DNA of 64,000 nucleotides from Planctomycetota bacterium. Lineage in GTDB: Bacteria > Planctomycetota > UBA1135 > GCA-002686595. Position numbers and translations under genes: made by a program. Where the stretch lies: NCBI GenBank assembly GCA_016712565.1, contig JADJQU010000001.1:248001-312000 (forward strand), written 5' to 3'. A model generated the notes under the pieces. That model was given only the letters and a program-made list of their open reading frames with translations, was not told the DNA's origin and made no database searches. Positions 52,209 to 59,171 of this stretch are shown piece by piece. Within the stretch, counting starts at the first letter, position 1. Every line of letters begins with the position of its first letter.

Positions 52209-52782
52209 GGTTCAGCTCCTCGAGTTCCCTTTGGACGCAGGTGAAGGCCTCCCGGGCCGCCGTGACGTTGGCCTCGGCCACGGCGCCCTTGAACTTGTGG
52301 CGGATCGCGGAGGCCACCGACTCCAGTGCGACCAGCCCCGAGAGCGCCGCGAAGCCGCCCAGCAGGGCCGCGTTGGGCAACGGCCGGCGCAGGTGCTTCA
52401 TGGCGATCTCGCCGGCGGGGACGGTCACCAGGCGCTCGCGGCGAAAGCGCCGCAGGACGTCCTGGATGCCCAGCTCGTCGAAGCTCCGCTTGCTGTTGAT
52501 CAGAACGTAGCCCTCGGGCTTGAGCCCCTGGAACACGTCCACCTGATGCAGCAGCGTGGGGTCCTGGATGATCAGCACGTCGGGGGCCTGGATCGGCTCC
52601 CGCAGGCGGATCTCGCGGTCGTCGATGCGGCAGAAGGCCACCACCGGCGCGCCGGTTCGCTCGGAACCGAAGCTCGGGAAGGCCTGGGCGAAGCGCCCCT
52701 GCTCGAAGGCCGCGAGGGAGAGCATTTCCGCCGCGGTCACGACCCCCTGGCCGCCCCGGCCGTGAATGCGGATCTGCAGCAT
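52192..52782 (-). CDS. porG: 2-oxoacid (pyruvate):ferredoxin oxidoreductase gamma subunit
   Basis: The 196-aa protein begins I-R-I-H-G-R-G-G-Q-G-V-V-T-A-A-E-M-L, the PorG signature, followed by F-P-S-F-G-S-E-R-T-G-A-P-V. Length is normal. The chosen ATG at 52782 starts exactly at the fold. The longer frame to 52872 adds 30 unrelated residues. It is the first gene of a four-gene operon (gamma, alpha, beta, Fe-S oxidoreductase) whose compact overlaps indicate coordinated synthesis. The upstream 222 bases are divergent from the PNPOx-fold gene and must carry its promoter. Confidence 0.94.
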   Translation of the reverse strand: MLQIRIHGRGGQGVVTAAEMLSLAAFEQGRFAQAFPSFGSERTGAPVVAFCRIDDREIRLREPIQAPDVLIIQDPTLLHQVDVFQGLKPEGYVLINSKRSFDELGIQDVLRRFRRERLVTVPAGEIAMKHLRRPLPNAALLGGFAALSGLVALESVASAIRHKFKGAVAEANVTAAREAFTCVQRELEELNHARAN

Positions 52783-53004
52783 GGGTTTTTCCGCTTCCCT
52801 GGGTCCTGTGCGAACTTCCGTCAGTGACAACCGGCGGCCTCGGATGCGCCGTCCGTCGCTCTCGAGCCCCACGTTATCCGCACCCCCTGGGGGGCGGCCT
52901 GGGCCCTAGTGGGTAGGGTTTCGGTGGATGGTGCGTACCCGCTCCGGCGGGGCGGACCGGTATTGGCACAGGATTTCGAAGACCGGACACTACAGTTCAC
53001 CCCC

Positions 53005-53571
53005 ATGGGCAAGATCCGCCAGGAGATCGACGACGCGCTGGCGGCTTGGATCGCGGAGCAGCACGTGTTCTTCGTGGCCACGGCCCCGAGTTCCACGGCG
53101 GGACGGGTCAATCTGTCCCCCAAGGGGGTCGAGGGCCTGCGGGTGCTCGAGGGGGGGGAAGTGGCCTGGCTCGACCTCACGGGCAGCGGAGCCGAGACCC
53201 TGGCCCACGTGAGGGAGAACGGGCGCGTGACCCTGATGTTCTGCGCCTTCGAGGGTCCGCCTCGGATCGTGCGGCTCTACGGCCGCGGCGCCGTGGTCGA
53301 GCCCGGCGATCCGGAATTCCCCGACCTGCGGGCGCGGTTCTCCTCCACGGCCCTCGTGCGTTCGATCCTGCGCGTGCGGGTCGATCGCGTGGCCGATTCC
53401 TGCGGCTACGGCGTGCCCCTGATGCGCTTCGAGGCGCATCGGACCCAGTTGACTGCCTGGGCCGAGCGCAAGGGCCCGGAGGGACTGCGTCGCTACCAGC
53501 GCGAGAAGAACGAGAAGAGCATCGACGGCCTCCCGGCGCTGCGCTTCCCTCCCTTGGCAGGTGGATCCTGA
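53005..53571 (+). CDS. Pyridoxamine-5'-phosphate-oxidase-fold flavoprotein-like protein
   Basis: The protein is 188 aa. Features of the split-barrel FMN family are seen: H-V-F-F-V-A-T-A-P (about 22), G-R-V-N-L-S-P-K-G (about 35), V-A-W-L-D-L-T-G-S-G (about 54), N-G-R-V-T-L-M-F-C-A-F-E-G-P-P-R-I-V-R-L (about 74), and G-Y-G-V-P-L-M-R-F near 145. This subgroup often binds FMN or F420. Flavin identity cannot be read here. ATG 53005 is used. The next gene overlaps its stop by CTGA, so the two are translationally coupled. Confidence 0.88.
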   Translation: MGKIRQEIDDALAAWIAEQHVFFVATAPSSTAGRVNLSPKGVEGLRVLEGGEVAWLDLTGSGAETLAHVRENGRVTLMFCAFEGPPRIVRLYGRGAVVEPGDPEFPDLRARFSSTALVRSILRVRVDRVADSCGYGVPLMRFEAHRTQLTAWAERKGPEGLRRYQREKNEKSIDGLPALRFPPLAGGS

Positions 53572-54806
53572 AGAGCGGCGGGGATCCGCGGGAGCCCGCG
53601 CAAGAGCCCGGTCGATGGCGTCGCCGGCTCCTGGCCCTGGGGGCCTCCTCGCTGGCGGCCGCGGCGATCTTCCTGTTCGTTCGGTCAGGCCCGCCCGGCG
53701 CGGGAGTGGAGAGCGTGCGCTTCCACCGGGTCCGCTCCCTGGAACCTCGCGAGGGTCTAGGCGCCGAAGGGGCCGCGCCGGAGGGGCCTGAGGCAGAGAA
53801 CCCCCAGGATCCACGCCGCTGGCGCTACCACCTGACCGAGGAAGAGGCCGACCGCTGCTTCGCCTTCCTGGGCGATCCGCGACGGACCTACGATCCCTGG
53901 GTCTACTGCCGCGACGCCGGCAACCTGGACGACGCGTTTCCGCGGCCCGAGCACCCCAACCGGCGTTTCCATTGGCGCACCAACAGCCTGGGGTTCCGCG
54001 AGGACCACGAGCTGGACGATCCGCCGCGGGATCTGCGCGTCCTGGTCGCGGGCGACTCCCACACCTTCGGCCTGTGCGACAACGCGGAGAGTTTCTCGAA
54101 CCTGCTGGAGGAGAGCCTTGCCCGCGCAAGGCCGGGCCGCACGGTGGAGGTGCTGAACGCGGGCTACGGCGGGTACTCGTTCCACAACTACCTCGGGACG
54201 CTCCTGCGCCTGCGCTCCTTCGCCCCCCAGGTGGCCGTGGTCGTGGTCTTCGGCGGCAACGACTTCGCGGAACTGGCGCTGCTGGAGGCGCAGTTTTCGG
54301 GCCGGCCCCTGCCGTTGCGCGGCCCGCGGGAGAGCGAGCGCCTGAACGCCGCCTTGGCGCTCTCGCCGGACGCCCTGGGCCAGGGGCTCAACGCCGCCGA
54401 TGTGGTGCGTTGTGCGCCGGAGCTGCAGCCGCTCCTGGTGGACCGGGCGGTGGAATTGTGCGCCGAGATGCAGCGCGTGGCGCGCGCGGGAGGCACGCAG
54501 CTGATCGTCGCCTTCCTGCCCTCGCCCTTCGATTTTCCCTGGCCGAACATGCCCAAGCGCGCCGTCGACGCGCGCGTCGCCCTGGAGCTGGCCGACCAGG
54601 AACTGGAGGCCAATCAGCGCATGGGCCGCGAGTTCCTGGACGGCCTGCGGGGAGCCGGTGTGACCGCCCTCGACCTGCACCCGGTCCTCGAGCGGGAGCC
54701 GAGCCCGCCCTTCTGGCGCATCGACTATCACCTGGACCTGCGCGGCCACCAGCTCGTGGCCCAGGCCCTGGAGCCCCTGGTGCTGGATCGACTGGCGGAG
54801 CACTGA
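53568..54806 (+). CDS. Membrane-anchored SGNH-hydrolase-like protein
   Basis: The protein is about 412 aa. No ATG or GTG precedes the TM helix in this frame. The proposed start is CTG 53568, which overlaps the previous stop (CTGA) and follows AGGTGG closely. A single helix (L-A-L-G-A-S-S-L-A-A-A-A-I-F-L-F-V) anchors a domain with block I V-A-G-D-S-H-T-F-G (about 158), block II N-A-G-Y-G-G-Y-S (about 190), block III F-G-G-N-D (about 220) and D-L-R-G-H in block V (about 395). Complete catalytic blocks suggest esterase or acyl-handling activity outside the membrane. Two further anchored SGNH proteins lie within 9 kb. Confidence 0.85.
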   Translation: MKSGGDPREPAQEPGRWRRRLLALGASSLAAAAIFLFVRSGPPGAGVESVRFHRVRSLEPREGLGAEGAAPEGPEAENPQDPRRWRYHLTEEEADRCFAFLGDPRRTYDPWVYCRDAGNLDDAFPRPEHPNRRFHWRTNSLGFREDHELDDPPRDLRVLVAGDSHTFGLCDNAESFSNLLEESLARARPGRTVEVLNAGYGGYSFHNYLGTLLRLRSFAPQVAVVVVFGGNDFAELALLEAQFSGRPLPLRGPRESERLNAALALSPDALGQGLNAADVVRCAPELQPLLVDRAVELCAEMQRVARAGGTQLIVAFLPSPFDFPWPNMPKRAVDARVALELADQELEANQRMGREFLDGLRGAGVTALDLHPVLEREPSPPFWRIDYHLDLRGHQLVAQALEPLVLDRLAEH

Positions 54807-54818
54807 GAGGATGGGGCC

Positions 54819-55196
54819 ATGGAAAAGCTCTATCTCGGCTTCAACGCACTGATGTACGGCGTGTTCGCCGTCTGGTGCGCCGCCGCGCCGAAGCAGACCG
54901 GCGATTTCGTCGGACTCTCCGCCATCGGCCCCACGGGGCAGTCGGAGTATCTCGCGGTCTACGGCGGACTCCAGGCCGGGCTGGCGCTGTTCTACGGCCT
55001 GGCGCTGTTCTCCAGCGAGCACCAGCGCTCGGCCCTGTGGATGTCGGCGCTGCTCTACGGCGGCATCGCGGCCTTTCGCAGCCTCGCCGTGCTGCGCCTG
55101 GGCTTCACGGAACTGGGCAGCGCGCGGATGTTCTATCTGGCGGAGATCGTGCTCTTCGTCGCGGCCGTCCTGCTGCTCCGCCGCCGGGCCGGCTGA
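54819..55196 (+). CDS. Four-TM small membrane protein (DUF4345-like)
   Basis: The protein is 125 aa with four hydrophobic segments (Y-L-G-F-N-A-L-M-Y-G-V-F-A-V-W, Y-L-A-V-Y-G-G-L-Q-A-G-L-A-L-F-Y, S-A-L-L-Y-G-G-I-A-A-F-R and I-V-L-F-V-A-A-V-L-L-L). The pattern resembles the DUF4345 family of unknown function. The start ATG lies 12 bases after the previous stop with AGAGG upstream. It is convergent with the frameshifted SGNH gene (33-base gap). Confidence 0.82.
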   Translation: MEKLYLGFNALMYGVFAVWCAAAPKQTGDFVGLSAIGPTGQSEYLAVYGGLQAGLALFYGLALFSSEHQRSALWMSALLYGGIAAFRSLAVLRLGFTELGSARMFYLAEIVLFVAAVLLLRRRAG

Positions 55197-55229
55197 GGAC
55201 CCTCGGCACGGGGAGGGCCGCGGCTCGAA

Positions 55230-56380
55230 TCAGCGCGGCCGTCCGAGCAGCTTCTGGATCCAGGGACGGAGCTCGTCCGCCGCCAGACGGTTGCCCTCGA
55301 CGTTGAAGTGGCTGTCGCCGCCGTGCAGGCGCCGACCCCGGGCAGTGGCGTCGAACAGGGCCTGGTCGAGGCAGCCGACCTCGAATCCGATCTCGCCGCC
55401 CAGGGCCCGCAGGGCCTGGTGAGGTCCGTGCTCCCGTCGAATTCCGGCCGCAGGTCCGTCGGCTCGTAGAGGTACTGATCGTGACCGTGGGGCAGCGCGA
55501 CGACCAAGAGCGGAATCGAACGCTCCGCGCACCAGTGACTCAGCCGTTCCAACGCGTGCCGCGTGGGGGACGCGGCGCTCGACATCGTGGCCACGAGGTC
55601 GCGCACGCCCGCGGCGGATTCCGGACTGTAGGGCGGGGGACTCGCCGGTCCCGCGGGGCGATGCTCGGCGTGGCGCATGCGGTCGATGGCCGTCCACAGC
55701 GCCGAATGGGAGCGGGCCGCGGCGATCGCGCCCCGCAGCCTGCGCTTCAGGGTCGAGTCGGGGATCACCACGGGCGCGCCCTCGACGCTCCAGCCGCCGT
55801 CCCCCAGGACGAAGCACGGCTTGTCCATGTAGTAGATGTGGCGTTTGTTGTTGCCGACGATGTCGTTGAGCACGAAGCCCAGCACCACCACGTCCGGATG
55901 GAAGGCCTCTCCGCCGGTGGAGAGGGCCCAGAATTGCTGGTCCGTGCTGTACCCCGGCACCGCCATGTTGACCAGCTCGACTTCCGGGCCGAGGTCCAGG
56001 CGCAGCAGGTCGGTGAAGCGCTCGCCGTCATTGACGCCCCAGCCCCAGGTCATCGAATCCCCGAGGAAGGCCACACGCTGCGATCCCGGCGCTGCCTGCG
56101 TGGGGTACTCGGGATCCCGAAATCCGTGGGAGTTGATCGAGGCCCGGTAGCGGAAGTCCGGAGTGTCGATTTCGCCCCGGGTGTCCGGCGCGTTGGCCCA
56201 ACCCAGCTCAGCGTCGAAGCGCGCCACCACGTACCAATTGGATCCGCGGCGCAGGCCGGGTTCGAAGGCCTCACCGGCGACGAGGCGCGCTCCAAGCTCG
56301 CCCAGGACCAGCGCCGCGACCATCGACGTCAGGACCAGCAGGGTGCGCAGCTTCCAGCCGCCGGACGGGACTCGGGCCAT
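55230..56380 (-). pseudogene. Membrane-anchored SGNH-hydrolase-like protein with a one-base frameshift near its C-terminus
   Basis: The first frame (ATG 56380 to about 55436) has a TM anchor (L-L-V-L-T-S-M-V-A-A-L-V-L-G), block I F-L-G-D-S-M-T-W-G-W-G, block II N-M-A-V-P-G-Y-S, block III G-F-V-L-N-D, and later V-V-A-L-P-H-G-H-D-Q-Y-L. It derails after L-R-P-E-F-D-G. The next frame continues E-H-G-P-H-Q-A-L-R-A-L-G-G-E-I-G and ends with block V G-G-D-S-H-F-N-V-E-G-N. One added G at the coding-strand run (CCC at 55433-55435) rejoins them into about 383 aa with all catalytic blocks. A consensus error is likely. It is otherwise a paralogue of the 53568 gene. Confidence 0.85.
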
Positions 56381-56466
56381 GGACACGGCGGGTGATTCTC
56401 CAAGGGCGGGGGGCGGGGGGCAACAGGTCGCCCCGGGTCTCCGCCGCTCCCGACGGGAAGCACGGG

Positions 56467-56498
56467 ACCTCCCTCCAGCGCGAACGCTGGAGGGAGGT
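56467..56498 (-). terminator. Hairpin with UUCG tetraloop after the P-domain gene
   Basis: A perfect 14-bp stem (ACCTCCCTCCAGCG at 56467-56480 pairing with 56485-56498) closes on CGAA, which reads UUCG on the minus strand. It begins 32 bases past the P-domain protein stop at 56530. No U-run follows, but the stem is strong. Confidence 0.65.
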
Positions 56499-56529
56499 CG
56501 CCTCGAGAAAACGAAACCTCAGGCCGGAA

Positions 56530-58170
56530 TCAAGGCCCGACGGTCCACTCGATGCCGTTGGAGAGCGTCGAGTTGTTGGGGAACGGGATGCCGTTGTCGC
56601 GACCCCAGCACTGGGCGTCGATCACGGTTCCCGCGACCGACAGGTAGGCCTGGGGCGTTCCACCGAGCAGCCCGCGGGCGAAGGTGTTGAAATCCATCTG
56701 GTAGTTGCCCGAGCAATCGTTCGGCGGGGGGTTGCCGAAGGAGTTCATGGGCACCGAGCGACGCACCGGTCCGGCGACGCACAGGATGCCGCCCTGGAAA
56801 GCCGTCGAGGCCCTGCCGTTGTTGGTGTACAGGTACAGACCCGGCTTGTTGTTGATCACGTTGACGGTCGACAGCGTGAAGCCCGACGTCGCCGTGGCGC
56901 TGGCCGCGCCCGTGGCCGAAATCGAAGGCGTGCAGCCCAGGGAGTTGATCTTCGCCGTGCAGTACGGGGTCGCCGTCGGGGCGTCGAAGCACAGCTTCCA
57001 GCTCGTCAGCGTTCCGTTGTCGAAGGCCACGTACCAGTCGTAGAAGATCAGGTTCCAGGTGCCCGAGCTCATCGGGATCGACTGCAAGTCGACGTTCACG
57101 ATGTTGTTGGTGCCGCTTGGCCAGGTGCCGTAGAGCTGCGCGTAGGTCCCCGGCGGGACGGTCCCGTTGCCGCAGGCGAAGGCGCCGGCCGGGTTGCCGC
57201 ACTCGTCCAGACCCAGGGTGGCGTCCACGAAGCGGTAGTCGCCCGCGAAATCGTCGCCGCAGCCGCCGGCGAAAACGCCGTTCTGGTCCTGGAAGATGTT
57301 GTAGAGCTGGCCGCCCGGCGACTGCAGCACGATCTGCGTGTCACCGGCCCAGGTGTGGGCGAATCCTTCGATCTCCACGCTGAGGATCTTGGTCGCGCCC
57401 GGGGGCACGCTGACCGAGAGCGGAGCGATCAGTTCGCCGGTGGGCAGGGTCGTGGGGAAGGTGCCCTCGATCGCGCCCGGCGCGGGGTACGTGCCGCCGG
57501 CACCGCCGGTGACGCAGGTCGTCGCGGGACCGCCGCCCGGAGGGGGCGGCTGGGAGGGCTGGCCGAAGCACAGCTCCCAGTCCGTGAGCGTCCCATCGTC
57601 CAACTGCGGGTACCAGTCGTAGACGTACAGGGTCCACGTGCCGCTGGAGATCGGGATCGACTCGAGGGGCGTGTTCAGCAGGCCGCCGTTGCCCGAAGTC
57701 CAGGTGCTGAAGTCCTGCAGGTAGACGCCCGGGTTCACGGTGCCTGTCGGACAGCCCATCGCCTGGTTGCCGGTGCAGAGCCCGCCGGTGAGCGGGTCCA
57801 CGATCTCGTAGTTGCCGGCGAAGTCCGAGGCGCAGCCTCCGCCCGTGGAGCTGGTGGCGTCCGAACGGACCAGGACATTGAAGAGCAGGCCGCCCGGTTC
57901 CTGGAGGATCACGTGCACGTCGCCGCCGAAGGGGTGCGTGAGGCCGTTGAGCTTCACCGAGTTCAGCACCGTGGCACCCGAGGGGACCGTGACCGGCAAC
58001 GGGGAGACCAGCGGGCCGGTGGGCAGGGAGGAATCCCAGACACCGGTGACCGAACCCAGTGCGGGGAAGGCGCCGCCCGCGCCGCCTTGGACGCATTGGG
58101 CGGAAGCCACATGGGCGAGTGACAGGAACGCCGCGCTCGCGGCGATCATCAGGGACAGGTTGGGACGCAT
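56530..58170 (-). CDS. Secreted protein with two proprotein-convertase P-like domains and shared C-terminal module
   Basis: The protein is 546 aa from ATG 58170, with GGAG 7 bases upstream. A signal peptide ends about residue 24 (A-S-A-Q). Two homologous P-domain-like beta-sandwich units follow. Unit 1 (about 40-215) has S-V-K-L-N-G-L-T-H-P-F-G-G-D and W-T-L-Y-V-Y-D-W-Y. Unit 2 (about 225-400) has S-V-E-I-E-G-F-A-H-T-W-A-G-D and W-N-L-I-F-Y-D-W-Y. The C-terminal module starts at about 403 (Y-C-T-A-K-I-N-S-L-G-C-T-P) with N-N-K-P-G-L-Y-L-Y. No catalytic domain is present, so this is a binding or structural protein. Confidence 0.93.
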   Translation of the reverse strand: MRPNLSLMIAASAAFLSLAHVASAQCVQGGAGGAFPALGSVTGVWDSSLPTGPLVSPLPVTVPSGATVLNSVKLNGLTHPFGGDVHVILQEPGGLLFNVLVRSDATSSTGGGCASDFAGNYEIVDPLTGGLCTGNQAMGCPTGTVNPGVYLQDFSTWTSGNGGLLNTPLESIPISSGTWTLYVYDWYPQLDDGTLTDWELCFGQPSQPPPPGGGPATTCVTGGAGGTYPAPGAIEGTFPTTLPTGELIAPLSVSVPPGATKILSVEIEGFAHTWAGDTQIVLQSPGGQLYNIFQDQNGVFAGGCGDDFAGDYRFVDATLGLDECGNPAGAFACGNGTVPPGTYAQLYGTWPSGTNNIVNVDLQSIPMSSGTWNLIFYDWYVAFDNGTLTSWKLCFDAPTATPYCTAKINSLGCTPSISATGAASATATSGFTLSTVNVINNKPGLYLYTNNGRASTAFQGGILCVAGPVRRSVPMNSFGNPPPNDCSGNYQMDFNTFARGLLGGTPQAYLSVAGTVIDAQCWGRDNGIPFPNNSTLSNGIEWTVGP

Positions 58171-58527
58171 GGACAACTCCTGATCGGAGAGGGGTGGGGG
58201 GACGCGCCAGGCCCAAGGCCGACGCCGGTTGAAGGCTACCACGCCCAGGCGAATCCAGGGCCCGCGCGGGGCCGCCTGCATCAGCCCCTGGGGCGACGGC
58301 CCTCCCCCACGGGGCGGTGGCCTCTCCGGGCGGGCGCGGGGAGCGTTTCATTCAGGAACGGAACGCGGGAGGCGGATTCGGAAAAGCGCCGACCCCGTCG
58401 GCCCGCCTAGGGCTCCCTGGTGCGGTGGCCGCTGTGCTTCGTGTTGCAGCGAACACGCGTCGCCGCGGCGCCCGGCCGGGAAGCTGCATTCAGGCCGCCT
58501 CGGCCGAGGTCCTGCGAAATCAGCCCA
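58171..58527. other. Noncoding gap of 357 bases
   Basis: No frame here has convincing coding character. It contains the promoter of the P-domain gene and, near 58388-58420, a small palindrome (GCCGAC-CCC-GTCGGC) followed by sequence closely resembling the one at 39681-39715, suggesting a dispersed short element. No terminator with a U-run is apparent for the zinc-finger gene. Confidence 0.5.
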
Positions 58528-58995
58528 CTAGCTCCAGAGGCTCTCTTCACGGGGGACCCCGCGCCGCAGCTCGTCCATTCGGCACACCAGGCGTGTCTGC
58601 TCGCGGCGCAGGTGGCCCAGGGCCGAGGCCCTGGAGGGCTGCTCCACGTGGAGTTCCGCCGCGCCGAACTCGCCGCGGTTGAGCTGGCGAATGCGCTCCA
58701 GGAGCGTCACCAGTTGGGACCGCAGGCGAGCCTCCTCCTGGGCGGGTGATTCCCCCTGCGTCGTCGCCTCGCGGCTTCCCTCCAGCCGGCTCTCGATGCG
58801 CTCGACGACGAGTTGCAGTCGGGCCAAGGCCTCGAGCACGGCCGCGTTCGAGAGCTCCTCGTGGGGAGCCCGCGCGGGCAACGCCGCCGCGGGCGCCACG
58901 CCGTGCCGCAGGCGGCGGTGGCCTCCCAGTCCACGCGACGAAAGCAACTGGCCGCACTCCGGACACGGAACCTGGCGCAAGATCGCGCTCTTCAT
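58528..58995 (-). CDS. Small C2H2-like zinc-finger protein with coiled-coil region
   Basis: The protein is 155 aa from ATG 58995, with GGGGAG 8 bases upstream. Near the N-terminus C-P-E-C-G-Q-L-L-S-S-R-G-L-G-G-H-R-R-L-R-H gives C-x2-C-x11-H-x4-H, a bacterial C2H2-type finger. The rest is helical with Gln/Arg/Glu-rich segments (L-Q-L-V-V-E-R-I-E-S-R-L-E; R-L-R-S-Q-L-V-T-L-L-E-R). This suggests DNA or RNA binding with oligomerisation. It is divergent from the SulP gene, 176 bases away. Confidence 0.82.
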   Translation of the reverse strand: MKSAILRQVPCPECGQLLSSRGLGGHRRLRHGVAPAAALPARAPHEELSNAAVLEALARLQLVVERIESRLEGSREATTQGESPAQEEARLRSQLVTLLERIRQLNRGEFGAAELHVEQPSRASALGHLRREQTRLVCRMDELRRGVPREESLWS

Positions 58996-59171
58996 GACTC
59001 GCACTCCCCGCGACGGTATCGGCGGCGGCCGAGGCCGCCCTGGAGCCTCCTTGGGCCGATTTGCGTGGGTTTTTCGCGGGCCCACCGCAGGCGGTCCCCG
59101 TGGCGGCGGCCGTGCCGACGGGCGCATTTGATTTGCACGCGTCCGCCGTGCAGGATCATGCTCCACCGACC

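Noticed and set aside
58229..58531. Possible plus-strand gene in the gap before the zinc-finger gene
   Set aside because: Its translation is Arg/Gly/Pro-rich with no motif or ribosome-binding site, and it overlaps the convergent gene end.
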